DNA of 21,407 nt from a virus (IMGVR_UViG_3300030430_001065:1-21407); one strand, 5' to 3'. Positions 6,562-14,995 are shown, counted from the first letter of the stretch. A program made the numbers and translations. Notes: generated by a model not told the origin, from the sequence alone.

Positions 6562-7068
6562 TTAAGCGTCAGCAAATGGTGTTACTAAAGTTCCTGAACC
6601 TAGTGTAATACCCTCTACTGCATACTTGGCAGAAGCCATGGCAGTTACTTTGATAATACTACCAGCGAGTCCGCCTTTTGTACTTCCGTTCAAAGTAATT
6701 ACATCGTTAGATGCACCAGATATAAAAGTTTTACCTGTAGCATCATTAACGCCTGTGTAAAGACCACCTACAAATTTATCTGTTCCATCTGTTTTGATGT
6801 CCATGTCTGTGGCTGCTGTTACTACAACAAAGAAGAAACTTGCACCTAAGTTATTAAGTTGATTAGGATCATCATCAGATCCTGGTGCTGTTGCTACTAT
6901 GCTTGGTAAAGTAAATTTACCATCTGCATCATTGGTGGTTAAAATTTTACCTGCGTGTGCTGCTACTGTAAGTGTAGTGTCAGCCGTTAAGCTTACTACT
7001 GCTGCATTACCTGCTGAAATAAAACCAGATAAAGATTTAACTGGTCCTGAAAATGTCGATTTTGCCAT
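6562..7068 (-). CDS. Probable virion/decoration protein, 168 aa
   Basis: A 168-residue, Ala/Thr/Gly-rich, beta-type protein starting MAKSTFSGPVKSLSGFISAG. It contains LTVAAHAGKILTTNDADGKF (about 33-52), a pattern seen in phage capsid-accessory proteins located next to the major capsid gene. It has the strongest ribosome-binding site of the block (AAAGGAGGAAATT before ATG) and follows a terminator, so it probably has its own start and is made at high level, as expected of an abundant virion protein. The name is uncertain; no receptor-binding or enzyme motif is visible. Confidence 0.6.
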   Translation of the reverse strand: MAKSTFSGPVKSLSGFISAGNAAVVSLTADTTLTVAAHAGKILTTNDADGKFTLPSIVATAPGSDDDPNQLNNLGASFFFVVVTAATDMDIKTDGTDKFVGGLYTGVNDATGKTFISGASNDVITLNGSTKGGLAGSIIKVTAMASAKYAVEGITLGSGTLVTPFADA

Positions 7069-7089
7069 AATTTCCTCCTTTGGAAATAA

Positions 7090-7131
7090 GTTCTATAGTC
7101 TCGGCTTGTCTGCTAGGTCAGTCGATAGAAC
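7090..7131 (-). promoter_or_regulatory. Inverted repeat in 5' leader of the 6562-7068 gene
   Basis: GTTCTAT (7090-7096) and ATAGAAC (7125-7131) are perfect inverted arms around 28 bases. They lie between the capsid terminator and the start codon at 7068, so in the minus-strand mRNA they could form a long hairpin about 20 bases upstream of the ribosome-binding site. This may be an mRNA-stabilising leader or an operator. Confidence 0.3.
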
Positions 7132-7185
7132 AATTTATTATCCTAGTCTTTTCGATTGTATAACAGATATTAGTAAAAATGAAAT

Positions 7186-7213
7186 AAAAAAAAGGGAGCC
7201 AAAGCTCCCTTTT
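7186..7213 (-). terminator. Rho-independent terminator after the major capsid gene
   Basis: The stem GGGAGC/GCTCCC (7194-7199 and 7204-7209) with a CAAA loop is flanked by eight A on the left and four T on the right. On the minus strand this gives a 6-bp GC-rich stem followed by eight U, 22 bases after the capsid stop codon. It would end or reduce transcription from the head genes before the next virion genes. Confidence 0.8.
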
Positions 7214-7234
7214 CTTCGAGACGTTCTCTAGAAC

Positions 7235-8143
7235 TTACGCTCCTTGAGATGCAAACACTGCTCTTGGATTTGAGAATCCAAATGAGTATCTTTCTCTAGC
7301 TTTGAATCTGACATTACCAGTATCAAAGTCACCTTCCATAGAAGTTGAAAGAGGTGATCTCTCAAAGTGTTTAAATCCATCTGGACAATCTGTTAACAAG
7401 AACCACGCATCGTTGTCTGTTAAGAAGTGGTTAACTGAATAACCTTCAGGGACCATACCCATATTCCTAATAGCATTGATGTCGTTATCAGAAGTTCCGA
7501 CTCTGCCCGGAGTTTGAAGTAGTCTATCTGCCACAAATTGTAGTTGTGGTGGAATAATTAACTTCTTACCTTGTAGAGCAAGAATCATGCTTTTGTCGTC
7601 AGTAAAAGTTGATACTGCGATTAAAGCGTCTTCTAACGAAGTCTCATTCAAGTCAGTGTAAGTGCTTGGTCTGTTTGAGAATGTTCCTCCACCAGCTAAA
7701 GGGTGATCGGTAGCAACAAGTGCTTTACCGTCTCCACCTGTGAAGCTAGATGAGAAAGCATTATTCAATACAGCAGCAGCTTTCACTTGCTTAGTATGAG
7801 CCATAGATCTCGCTAACGCCTTGGTGTATCTAGCACCTAGACGATCATAAAGATTGTCTTCTATTGCTTCTTCTGTAAGAGCAAACGCTAAGGCTATGGT
7901 TTCGTGTGAATACCTAGCAGTGAAACCCTCGGAAGCTGAATCAAATTCAACAGCGTTTCCTTCTGCTTTCACTTTGGCATTACCAAAACCAACGATCAAT
8001 GTTTCCTCTTCAAAAGCTCTGTCCGAAGACTCAGTTTCAAAGATTTCAGCATGTTCGTTTTCGTAGCGGTCATACTCCATTCCAAACAAAGCATTTAGCC
8101 CTGGTTCTAGCTCTTTAGCTAGTTGTGATCGATTAATCGCCAT
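7235..8143 (-). CDS. Major capsid protein (Mu gpT-like)
   Basis: A 302-residue protein. It resembles the Mu-like major head subunit gpT family. It has an N-terminal helix (MAINRSQLAKELEPGLNALF), then EEETLIVGFGNAKVKAEG (about 45-62), a helical region rich in Ala (84-130) and the segment GKALVATDHPLAGGGTFSNR (139-158) that I regard as the signature, followed by a beta-rich C-terminus with RERYSFGFSNPRAVFASQ. The length fits the family (about 300). Gene order (scaffold-like, unknown, decoration-like, capsid) and the strong terminator directly after the gene support the assignment. No prohead protease gene is seen nearby, so the capsid may not be processed; this is inference. Confidence 0.85.
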   Translation of the reverse strand: MAINRSQLAKELEPGLNALFGMEYDRYENEHAEIFETESSDRAFEEETLIVGFGNAKVKAEGNAVEFDSASEGFTARYSHETIALAFALTEEAIEDNLYDRLGARYTKALARSMAHTKQVKAAAVLNNAFSSSFTGGDGKALVATDHPLAGGGTFSNRPSTYTDLNETSLEDALIAVSTFTDDKSMILALQGKKLIIPPQLQFVADRLLQTPGRVGTSDNDINAIRNMGMVPEGYSVNHFLTDNDAWFLLTDCPDGFKHFERSPLSTSMEGDFDTGNVRFKARERYSFGFSNPRAVFASQGA

Positions 8144-8145
8144 TA

Positions 8146-8724
8146 CTAAACTCCTGTAGTTTGAGCATAGAAGTGCTCGTTAATTTTAACAATCATGTTG
8201 ACGTTTGTAGAAAGTGTTCCTGTTCCAAGAGCGTTATTCTCTGGATCATTGGAAAATCCAACAATTCTACATTGAGCTGTACCTGTAGCCATAGTTCCAC
8301 TGAGATCTACATTAGATTTACCAGTGGTTGTACTACCAGCAGCGTAAACAATGTCAGCGTTTAAGCCAACAACTGTTTGTGTAACACTACCTGTAGCAGC
8401 ACTTTGAACTTCAAATAAAGCATTAGGATCGTCAACTACGAAAGCAACTGCGTCTGATGTCACAGTACCATCAGGGAAATAAGGTGAAAATTGCACCTCT
8501 CCCGCTGAATCAGTGTACTGGCATCCCTGAAAGACTCCTAGTAATAAATCTCCAGCCGCAGCAACAGCTATGCCGCCTGTGGCTTTCATTACTACCGGGT
8601 CGCCTGTAAAGATACTTCCGGTTGTGCCTGAAAGAATTCTATACTCAGTAGTACCAGTGCTATTGACACCGCTTCCAAGTTTTCCTATAGGCCTCAAACC
8701 GAATTTAGCATTTGTATTTGCCAT
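8146..8724 (-). CDS. Probable head decoration/capsid accessory protein
   Basis: A 192-residue, Gly/Thr/Ala/Val-rich, beta-type protein that starts MANTNAKFGLRPIGKLGSGV. The N-terminal FGLRPIG pattern is familiar from proteins encoded immediately before phage capsid genes (recollection). Segments TGDPVVMKATGGIAVAAAGD (about 40-59) and LLLGVFQGCQYTDSAGEVQF (about 60-79) fit a small beta-barrel such as seen in capsid-stabilising proteins. It ends two bases before the capsid gene, so the two are probably co-expressed. No other function is evident. It could instead be a head fibre base. Confidence 0.6.
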   Translation of the reverse strand: MANTNAKFGLRPIGKLGSGVNSTGTTEYRILSGTTGSIFTGDPVVMKATGGIAVAAAGDLLLGVFQGCQYTDSAGEVQFSPYFPDGTVTSDAVAFVVDDPNALFEVQSAATGSVTQTVVGLNADIVYAAGSTTTGKSNVDLSGTMATGTAQCRIVGFSNDPENNALGTGTLSTNVNMIVKINEHFYAQTTGV

Positions 8725-8762
8725 AATAGTTTCCTAGTTAATGTTTATTATAGAAGTAGTAA

Positions 8763-9266
8763 TTATTTACTGCTTCCTCCAAAAGTAACCTTTGATGACA
8801 CTTTACTTGAAATTGGCATCGCAGGATTCTCTTCACGCATTAGGTCGTTCTCTACGGCAGTCATTTGGTTTTGAGTTTGTTGTTCAAAAAATTGGTTTCT
8901 TTGATCTGCGATTTCTTTATCAATTTTGCACAGTATCAACCCACCCACACCTATAACGCCGGCATGTCGACCATCATCGACTGTAGGAAGATCGTGAAAT
9001 CCAGATATTTCTTCAGGCTTTACCGGGACGAATCCTTCACGAAATCTTTTTGAGACATTCGTTTTGTCATCTTGCCCTAGTACAGATTCTCTAATCCAAT
9101 GATATTTTATACCTTCAGATTCAGCTTTTTGTATAACTTCCTCTGGCAGTTCTAAAGCAGAAGGCATTTTCCAGACTTTTGGTCTTTCGTCTTTTGCTCT
9201 AGTATCAGAACTTCTTGAAGTTCTAACATCTTCATCTTGAATCACTGTTTCTTTATCTTTTGTCAT
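8763..9266 (-). CDS. Conserved phage protein in head module, unknown function
   Basis: A 167-residue protein with a charged N-terminus, a central MPSALELPEEVIQKAESEGI (about 34-53) and KYHWIRESVLGQDDKTNVSK (about 54-73), then RFREGFVPVKPEEI. The WIRxSxxGxxDxxNVSxRxREGxxPV pattern recurs in phages between scaffold and capsid genes, from memory without an assigned role. A Gly-rich HAGVIGVGGLILCKI (about 102-116) and a Gln/Asn-rich helical C-terminus follow. It overlaps the scaffold-like gene by four bases (ATGA). A head assembly or minor capsid role is inferred from position. Confidence 0.55.
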   Translation of the reverse strand: MTKDKETVIQDEDVRTSRSSDTRAKDERPKVWKMPSALELPEEVIQKAESEGIKYHWIRESVLGQDDKTNVSKRFREGFVPVKPEEISGFHDLPTVDDGRHAGVIGVGGLILCKIDKEIADQRNQFFEQQTQNQMTAVENDLMREENPAMPISSKVSSKVTFGGSSK

Positions 9267-10282
9267 GATCTTTCTAACCTCGCTTTTTGTATTGCGTAAT
9301 CTTTAAATGACACTCCAAGCTTTTTAGCTAGTGTTTGTTCGCTCGGTGTCAACTCGATACGATTTTGTTTGCGTCCTGTCGATGTATTGCGTGTGGCTGA
9401 AGCGACTGTTTGGACGGGTTTTTTGTCCGCTTCCACGTTAAATTTATGAGGCAACTCTTGTCGCACTCTGTTATTTAGTTCACTATAGTATTCATCAGAC
9501 TCAAGGTCAAACCCTTCGTTCTCTAATTGATTGTGAATTGCAAAAGCAACTGAAGTTGCAATTTGATCTTTTCCAAACCAAGTGTTTTCTTGTGCCCATC
9601 TTTTAGCATTCTCTGAAGGATCTTCATATTCTTGAACTGGTTGTTGTTGTTCAAGATAATCTGGTTGATTTTTAACTTGTTCGTTATAGGCTGCTTCTTG
9701 TTCTTCATACCTTTTTTGCTCTTGCCTGTACTGTTCAAGTCTAGCCTTATCTGAGGTAGCCATTGTTAAAGCCTCAGTAGCTGTAGCTATTGCATCAGGA
9801 TCCTGGGACTCAGTAGCTGTTTTTAAGGCTTGTCTTGCCAAAGTTATTTGAGATTCAACACGATTCGTAAATTCATCTCCATAACTATTTTGAAAAGACT
9901 TTTGAGACTGCCTTAATTGTTCATTTTGTTCTTTTAACTCTTTAGCATATTGAACGGCCATCAACTCTCTTCTCTGAAACTCTTTGGCTTGTGCTACTGC
10001 TTTGTTAATTCTGTTCTGTGCAAGAGTGGCTCTTTTCTCTATATCTGATTGATCTTTAGCCTTCTCTTCGACTTGAGGAGAAACTTCAAAGTCTTCTTTG
10101 ATTTCATCCTCAGTTACAGGGGTAACTTCCTTGTTTTGATCTAAATCAATGTTTACAGACTCTTCTTGAACCTCATCCTCTACTCTCCTATGTGCAGGGA
10201 CTGCAGCTTTCTCTATCTTTTCATCTGTAATTTCTACATCGATGGTTTCTAATTCTTCAATGTTTTGTGCTTCTTCTGCCAT
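9263..10282 (-). CDS. Scaffold-like head assembly protein
   Basis: A 339-residue, very hydrophilic protein dominated by Glu, Gln, Lys and Ala, with almost no Cys or Trp. The first ~85 residues are acidic and probably disordered. Residues about 85-215 are long helical, coiled-coil-like Gln-rich stretches (RINKAVAQAKEFQRRELMAV). A second helical part carries FDLESDEYYSELNNRVRQEL, and the C-terminus is basic (RKQNRIELTPSEQTLAKKLG). This composition, size and place upstream of the capsid gene match internal scaffolding proteins, whose basic C-terminal end contacts the capsid protein. The call is from architecture and gene order, not from a strong sequence match. Confidence 0.65.
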   Translation of the reverse strand: MAEEAQNIEELETIDVEITDEKIEKAAVPAHRRVEDEVQEESVNIDLDQNKEVTPVTEDEIKEDFEVSPQVEEKAKDQSDIEKRATLAQNRINKAVAQAKEFQRRELMAVQYAKELKEQNEQLRQSQKSFQNSYGDEFTNRVESQITLARQALKTATESQDPDAIATATEALTMATSDKARLEQYRQEQKRYEEQEAAYNEQVKNQPDYLEQQQPVQEYEDPSENAKRWAQENTWFGKDQIATSVAFAIHNQLENEGFDLESDEYYSELNNRVRQELPHKFNVEADKKPVQTVASATRNTSTGRKQNRIELTPSEQTLAKKLGVSFKDYAIQKARLERS

Positions 10283-10291
10283 TATTTGCTC

Positions 10292-10765
10292 CTATAAAGA
10301 TTTAATATCGTCCGGGTTTAAGATGGTTGCTATCACTTCATCATCATTAATTATTCTAACTTCGTGATCATCTTCCAATCTAAATCTAGTTCCAGCGTAT
10401 CTACCTATCAGTATCCAGTCTCCTTTTTTACACCAAGGGTCATCACCAAATTTATTTTGATCTTGATAAGCCAACGGTCCTAGTTTTAGTACATAGCAAA
10501 TGACTGTAGACAAAGCCTCTCTGTCTACTGTTTCTTTTACTAATTGGATTCCAGCTTCTGTAACTCCCTTTCCTTTATAGGGTAGAACTAGCAAACGCCA
10601 CCCTGATGGGCTTGGCATTCTGTCTAGTAGGGATTTATTTAGTAGCTCTGGATCAAGAACTCTTTCTTCTTGTGTTACAAAAGCTTTGTCTAGTTCTGAA
10701 ACTTTTTCTTTTGCAAGATTTTCTTTATATTCTTCAAATTTTGTTTTTGCGACTTTTTCATTCAT
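10292..10765 (-). CDS. GroES-like co-chaperonin in the head operon
   Basis: A 157-residue protein. A GroES-like domain covers about residues 50-150. It begins with GWRLLVLPYKGKG (55-67), continues through a mobile-loop-like stretch with TEAGIQLVKETVDRE (69-83), where GIQL stands where cellular GroES has the GIVL motif that binds GroEL, then KKGDWILIGRYAGTRFRLE (113-131) and IINDDEVIATI (138-148). Cellular GroES is about 97 residues; this one has a charged helical extension of about 48. T4 gp31 is the known precedent, a phage cochaperonin replacing GroES so that the host GroEL can fold the capsid protein. The same role, folding the nearby capsid or scaffold, is inferred from gene order. It starts eight bases inside the upstream gene. 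Confidence 0.75.
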   Translation of the reverse strand: MNEKVAKTKFEEYKENLAKEKVSELDKAFVTQEERVLDPELLNKSLLDRMPSPSGWRLLVLPYKGKGVTEAGIQLVKETVDREALSTVICYVLKLGPLAYQDQNKFGDDPWCKKGDWILIGRYAGTRFRLEDDHEVRIINDDEVIATILNPDDIKSL

Positions 10766-10952
10766 CGATGTTATCCATATGCAGCGTTTCTCTTAAATCT
10801 TCTCTGAGAGAGCGAATCGCTGATAACTCCCCCATCAGGTATTTGTAATCCTCCATCGATTTTATATTGCCACTCGCAATTATGTCAACTGCGTTCTGTT
10901 CTCTTTGGTCTAAAGTCTTAAAAAAATATTCTGCTAAATTTACAGCATCCAT
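10758..10952 (-). CDS. Small helical protein upstream of co-chaperonin
   Basis: A 64-residue protein, acidic and helical throughout (NLAEYFFKTLDQREQNAVDI, then SIRSLREDLRETLHMDNID-like charged segments). It overlaps the co-chaperonin gene by eight bases, so the two are probably translated together. There is no recognisable domain. Comparable small helical genes are common just upstream of head genes in phages, but I cannot name a family. Confidence 0.5.
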   Translation of the reverse strand: MDAVNLAEYFFKTLDQREQNAVDIIASGNIKSMEDYKYLMGELSAIRSLREDLRETLHMDNIDE

Positions 10953-10976
10953 CGGCTCTCTCCTGCCTATTTTACT

Positions 10977-11861
10977 TTATCTTTGATCTCTCAACCGTAT
11001 TAGGTTCTCCTTAGAACCTGGTAATGTTCTAGAACTTGGTGACACAGTAACATTAGAAGGCCGAAGTCCAATGGGACTAATAGTTTCAGATGGTTGCAGT
11101 GTAGGTGGTAGTACAGGAAGTTGCGGTATTTGAGGCACTACTGGTGGTGCAGATATAGTTGGTACTGGAGCTGGAGCTGGAGCTGAAGCTGGAGCAGTAA
11201 CAGGTGTTCTTCTTGGTGCTGGAGTTTCTGCACCACCTGTATCTTCATACTCTAAAAACTTATCTCTAGCCCTATCTGCTTCTTCTTTATTCAAATAAAT
11301 ATAAGGTTTAGCTGAATCAGGAACTCTACTATAACCTTGAGTAGTGCTACCAGATTTCCCTGTGGTTGGATCAAAATAATAAAATGTCATTGAATCAATA
11401 TATTCTCCACCTAGTGCCCTTTTGCCTAAATCACTATAAGCAAAAGGATCATACTTTGGCTGTGGTGTAGGTTGTGGCATTGGCATTGGCATTGGTCTTA
11501 CTGGTCCCGGATCAACAGGTAGTGTTTCTCTAGGTTGTTCTATAGGCACTACTGGTGCTCTATCTTGAGGGACATCAATAGGCCTAGGCATGGGCACAGG
11601 CACAGGAGGAAGTATAATCGGTCTTTCGTATGGTCTACTGAAATTATCCCCTATAGGATCTGGTCTTCTATCCGTAGGCATGAAAGCTTGTTCTGGCTGA
11701 ACAGGAGCTTGATAGCCTTCAGGTGTAAAGAATGCTGGACCGCCTACGACTAAACTAGGTCTAGGTTGCATAGGTGGTGGAGGGGCTGGCATACGCTCTA
11801 TACGCTCAAAACCTCCAACCTGTTGGTTTTGAAAACCTGGTGCTACAGGAGGTGTTGCCAT
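10977..11861 (-). CDS. Pro-rich protein of unknown function
   Basis: A 294-residue protein with extremely high Pro content. The N-terminal ~125 residues are Pro/Met/Arg/Gln-rich, with several MPMPMPQP-like runs. A short more ordered part, about 135-205, includes DPFAYSDLGKRALGGEYIDS and MTFYYFDPTTGKSGS. The C-terminus is again low complexity (APASAPAPAPVP) and ends with basic residues. Most of it is probably disordered. The ordered segment could be a small virion-binding or protease-sensitive domain, but I do not recognise it. It starts one base inside the upstream mini-gene stop (TAATG). It lies between the portal region and the co-chaperonin, so a head role is possible. Confidence 0.55.
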   Translation of the reverse strand: MATPPVAPGFQNQQVGGFERIERMPAPPPPMQPRPSLVVGGPAFFTPEGYQAPVQPEQAFMPTDRRPDPIGDNFSRPYERPIILPPVPVPMPRPIDVPQDRAPVVPIEQPRETLPVDPGPVRPMPMPMPQPTPQPKYDPFAYSDLGKRALGGEYIDSMTFYYFDPTTGKSGSTTQGYSRVPDSAKPYIYLNKEEADRARDKFLEYEDTGGAETPAPRRTPVTAPASAPAPAPVPTISAPPVVPQIPQLPVLPPTLQPSETISPIGLRPSNVTVSPSSRTLPGSKENLIRLRDQR

Positions 11862-12034
11862 TAATAGATTCCGCTAAACTTAGTTCCTCTCAAAGCAGCT
11901 TTACCGCCACGAGATTTACCTGCTCCATATGGTTTAGGTGCACTACCGTTAGCAACTTTCTCTGCTTCAGAGTAATTAACAGTGCCTTGGTCTTTGATAG
12001 TAACGCTTGATTTTACGCCTTGTGTTTTTTCCAT
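11861..12034 (-). CDS. Small phage protein with C-terminal GAGKSRGGKAALRG motif
   Basis: A 57-residue protein starting MEKTQGVKSSVTIKDQGTVN and ending with a Gly/basic segment GAGKSRGGKAALRGTKFSGI. The C-terminus belongs to the same general style (Gly-rich, Lys/Arg, Ala, then an aromatic) as several other basic proteins here. A start with an AAGG ribosome-binding site seven bases upstream and a one-base overlap with the next gene (TAATG) make it a confident small gene. The function is unknown. Confidence 0.65.
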   Translation of the reverse strand: MEKTQGVKSSVTIKDQGTVNYSEAEKVANGSAPKPYGAGKSRGGKAALRGTKFSGIY

Positions 12035-12057
12035 AGTATTACCTTTTAGTTTTAATT

Positions 12058-12279
12058 CTATTTCTTTTTAGGCCTACCCCTTTTCTTTTTGGGTTTGCTT
12101 TCTTTAACAACTTTTGCGAGTACTTTTTCCGCTTCTTTGTCGGCTTTTTTCGCAATTTTCTCGATGTCGATATTTGCATTCGCATTGACGCTCTGTTGAT
12201 TGGCATTGATTCTTTGCTCCTCTTCTAGCTTCAGTTGTTTTTTATGTAATTCTGCTTGTTCTTTTCTGATTGAACTCAT
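12058..12279 (-). CDS. Helical basic protein with AT-hook-like C-terminus
   Basis: A 73-residue protein. Residues 1-28 are a charged helix (QAELHKKQLKLEEEQRINAN), then an Asn-rich link and a second Lys/Ala helix. The C-terminal KPKKKRGRPKKK is a canonical AT-hook core (RGRP flanked by Lys), a motif that binds the minor groove of AT-rich DNA. The start overlaps the portal stop by four bases (ATGA). A role in organising DNA at the portal or during packaging is a fair inference from the motif and place, but no such function is known to me for this protein. Confidence 0.6.
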   Translation of the reverse strand: MSSIRKEQAELHKKQLKLEEEQRINANQQSVNANANIDIEKIAKKADKEAEKVLAKVVKESKPKKKRGRPKKK

Positions 12280-14741
12280 CTGTTACCTCTCATAATATCC
12301 ATTGCTTTAAATTGTGCAGCTTGATCTATTCTTTCTCTAGCTATATCGTCTTTCATGATAGCAATATCTTTCTGAATAGCCAAACGTTGTTCTGAAAGTT
12401 TGTTATTCTCGATAGCTCTCATAGCATCAAACTCTTGTTTCTGAGCAAACTCTTCACGTTTACGTTGCACGTCATCAGCTTTGATGTCTAGTTCTTTTCC
12501 TCTCAATTCAACCAAAGGATCTGGCTGTGGTGGAGGTGGCATAAACAAGGCATTGATTTGTTCTGTAAGTTCTGAAACAACTGCCGCTATATCTTTTGCC
12601 ACATTCTCTTGCAGTTTCTGTTGATACTGCATACCTATTTCCGGTGGCAATTGTTGTATTTGTTGGAATATTGTTTGGAACTCAGGATTCTGTGCATTCT
12701 GCTGATCCACAATTTCAGCTGCTCTAAATGAAATATGCTGATAAATATGTGATTGTATCAAAGACAATACCACAGGGTTTGCCTGTGCAGTTATTGTTCC
12801 ATACAAAGACAAGTGACTATTGATGTGTGCATCGTGGTCTTGTCCTGCAAAAGCTTGTTGTGGCACACCAGCTATTAATCCAGCATTTTCGTTAGCAGGA
12901 TCAACAGGTTGTGGTTGTGGAGGTGGAGGCAACAATTGTTCTATGTTTTGCACACCCATAGAAGAATACATTCTTCTGTAAGCCTCGTATATTCCTTGCG
13001 GACCATGAATCTCTGGATTGCTTTGTACTGTTCTCAATAGTTCTTGAGACATCATAACCCTTTGACTCATAGAGAAAGTGTTAGGATCTGATACAGGTAA
13101 TACATCTACTCTGTCATCAAAGTCCATAGACTTAATCATTTGATTGCCATTCGCAGTATTGTACGGATATGAAGGCGGTAATGACTCTGCAAATACTTTT
13201 GCTAGTATTTCAAACTCTATTCTTTGGCTTGAATGTAATCTTTTGTGGATTGCACTCATTACACGAGTACCACGCTCCAACAAAGCAACCGTTGTACCTA
13301 CGGGTGCATTTTGGTTAGCATCACCTACTTGCATATCAGCGATAGATGCGAAACGCCTACCACTATCTACCAAGATCCCTAGGAGAGAGAGTAGGGTTTG
13401 ACTCGGTTCCTTAAAAGGTAGCGGAACAAAAGCGTCTCGCAAACTACCACCGGGAGCATCCATATCTCTGAACTCTCCAGGTTGTAAGGGCTGATCATCA
13501 TTACGTATGCGGATTCCTCTAGCTTTAAATCCAGCAGGTAAATTGGAAAGCGTTCCAGCATCTATAAGCTGACGCAGTATAGATGTTGAAGCTTTTGATA
13601 ATCCACCAATCATGTGAGTCAAACCAAAGCCGTAGAATCCTAGACCTGGTAAAAACTTGTAGTGAACAAAATAATCAATCCTTTGTTTCAAAGGATCGTT
13701 TTCTCTGTAGTTTCTTCTAACCGATAAAACTTTATCGTTAGCTATGGTTACGATATACGGAAGTTTTATTCCTGTCTCTTCGCCTTGTGCGTTGAGATCT
13801 TCAAATCCTGGTATGTCTAATTCTGTATGTATTTCATAAACTTTACAGGTATCGTCATCGTTATAACTAGGACTTATACCTTGTATTTCGTCTATTTCTT
13901 CTTGAATCTCATCAGTCTCTTCTGCCAACATGTTTCCAGAGTCTATGTTTACATCACTGTAGAAACCCATCTGTTGTAGTTTCTTGATGTCGTTTATAGA
14001 CATGTTGATAACATGTGTAATCCTAGTAGCACTGTGTAAATCAGTGGCAGCGTAAGGCACAATCAAATCTTCACTTGGTATGAACTTAGATACAGCTCTA
14101 CCCATGTTTTGATCGTAGTAAATCTTTCTAAAAGCAGACCCGGACAAAGGTAGATAAAATAACATTTGATCCGTTTCAGGATCGTATTCTTTCATGACTT
14201 GCATCAACTGATAGTTCATGAACTCTTGCACACGAGAAGCCTGTGCTTCGCTGTCAGGAGTAGTCATGCCTAATACCTGTGTCTTTACTGGTCCTTGAGA
14301 TGGTAGTAATTCGTTATAGGCTTGTGCTTGGAACTGAGTTACGGATTCTGCTAACAAAGGGTGCATTACGCCCGAAGCACCTTCAAATGGTTGTGCTCTT
14401 TCCTCTGTCTTCATGCCTAAGAACTCAAGGCCATCACGATAAGTGTTTTCCCATTCAGAACGAGAGTCTTTATCTGCGTCAACATTGTCCATCAAATCGT
14501 TCTTCAGGACGTTGAGTTCAGAATCATCCATCAAATCTGCTAAGTTAGCAGAGAAGTCTGTATCTAATATAGGTTCTGGCATACTGCCAAAAGCAATCGT
14601 ACCGTCTTCTAGTTCTTCAAATGAATCAAGTTCAGGATCTTCTTCAGTCACATCGACTTCAATATCCATAGACTTGTCACGATTCCTAACTTGAAGCTCT
14701 ATTTGTTCTTCAGGATCAATTGCTTTGTCTACTTCTGCCAT
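12276..14741 (-). CDS. Portal protein (large, P22-like type)
   Basis: An 821-residue protein. The first ~65 residues are acidic. Then come DSRSEWENTYRDGLEFLGMK (about 92-111) and PFEGASGVMHPLLAESVTQF (about 118-137), typical of the start of the portal fold. Further along are GSAFRKIYYDQNMGRAVSKF (about 202-221) and SEDLIVPYAATDLHSATRIT (about 224-243). The C-terminal third is long, helical and Gln/Pro-rich and may form the extended barrel. P22 portal is about 725 residues, so this is larger. The portal is the dodecameric ring through which DNA enters the head. Position after the terminase, and before scaffold and capsid, is standard. Confidence 0.85.
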   Translation of the reverse strand: MAEVDKAIDPEEQIELQVRNRDKSMDIEVDVTEEDPELDSFEELEDGTIAFGSMPEPILDTDFSANLADLMDDSELNVLKNDLMDNVDADKDSRSEWENTYRDGLEFLGMKTEERAQPFEGASGVMHPLLAESVTQFQAQAYNELLPSQGPVKTQVLGMTTPDSEAQASRVQEFMNYQLMQVMKEYDPETDQMLFYLPLSGSAFRKIYYDQNMGRAVSKFIPSEDLIVPYAATDLHSATRITHVINMSINDIKKLQQMGFYSDVNIDSGNMLAEETDEIQEEIDEIQGISPSYNDDDTCKVYEIHTELDIPGFEDLNAQGEETGIKLPYIVTIANDKVLSVRRNYRENDPLKQRIDYFVHYKFLPGLGFYGFGLTHMIGGLSKASTSILRQLIDAGTLSNLPAGFKARGIRIRNDDQPLQPGEFRDMDAPGGSLRDAFVPLPFKEPSQTLLSLLGILVDSGRRFASIADMQVGDANQNAPVGTTVALLERGTRVMSAIHKRLHSSQRIEFEILAKVFAESLPPSYPYNTANGNQMIKSMDFDDRVDVLPVSDPNTFSMSQRVMMSQELLRTVQSNPEIHGPQGIYEAYRRMYSSMGVQNIEQLLPPPPQPQPVDPANENAGLIAGVPQQAFAGQDHDAHINSHLSLYGTITAQANPVVLSLIQSHIYQHISFRAAEIVDQQNAQNPEFQTIFQQIQQLPPEIGMQYQQKLQENVAKDIAAVVSELTEQINALFMPPPPQPDPLVELRGKELDIKADDVQRKREEFAQKQEFDAMRAIENNKLSEQRLAIQKDIAIMKDDIARERIDQAAQFKAMDIMRGNR

Positions 14742-14995
14742 TATCTCTCACCTTTTAAAAAAGCCTTACCATGACCTTTGATAGCTAAACCGCCTTTTTT
14801 CTTTTTAACAGGCTTAATAACTTTTAAAGTTGAACCCCCATAAGCTTCGTCTAAAGCTTCTTGTACTTCTGGAACATTAGATTTGTAAGCTTGTTTGCCT
14901 GTACGGTATCTTTTCTTTTGCTCCTTAGTAGGCTTAGATTCCTTAATTTCTTTAACAAGTTTCTTTATTAAAGATTTAGCTATCTTTTTAGGCAC
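14741..14995 (-). CDS. Lys-rich mini-protein with GG-x-G-K-A-F C-terminus
   Basis: An 84-residue, strongly basic protein. It has a Lys-rich N-terminus (MPKKIAKSLIKKLVKEIKES), a middle segment KRYRTGKQAYKSNVPEVQEA (about 25-44) and a C-terminal KKKGGLAIKGHGKAFLKGER. The end motif recurs in several other proteins of the window (4917, 5237, 14998, 11861). The portal gene starts by overlapping its stop by one base, so it is coupled to the portal. The role is unknown. Confidence 0.6.
   Translation of the reverse strand: MPKKIAKSLIKKLVKEIKESKPTKEQKKRYRTGKQAYKSNVPEVQEALDEAYGGSTLKVIKPVKKKKGGLAIKGHGKAFLKGER

Noticed and set aside
9523-9738. 71-codon frame on the same strand inside the scaffold-like gene
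   Set aside because: Low-complexity Asn/Lys/Gln sequence arising from the Gln-rich codons of the scaffold-like gene, with no independent start signals.
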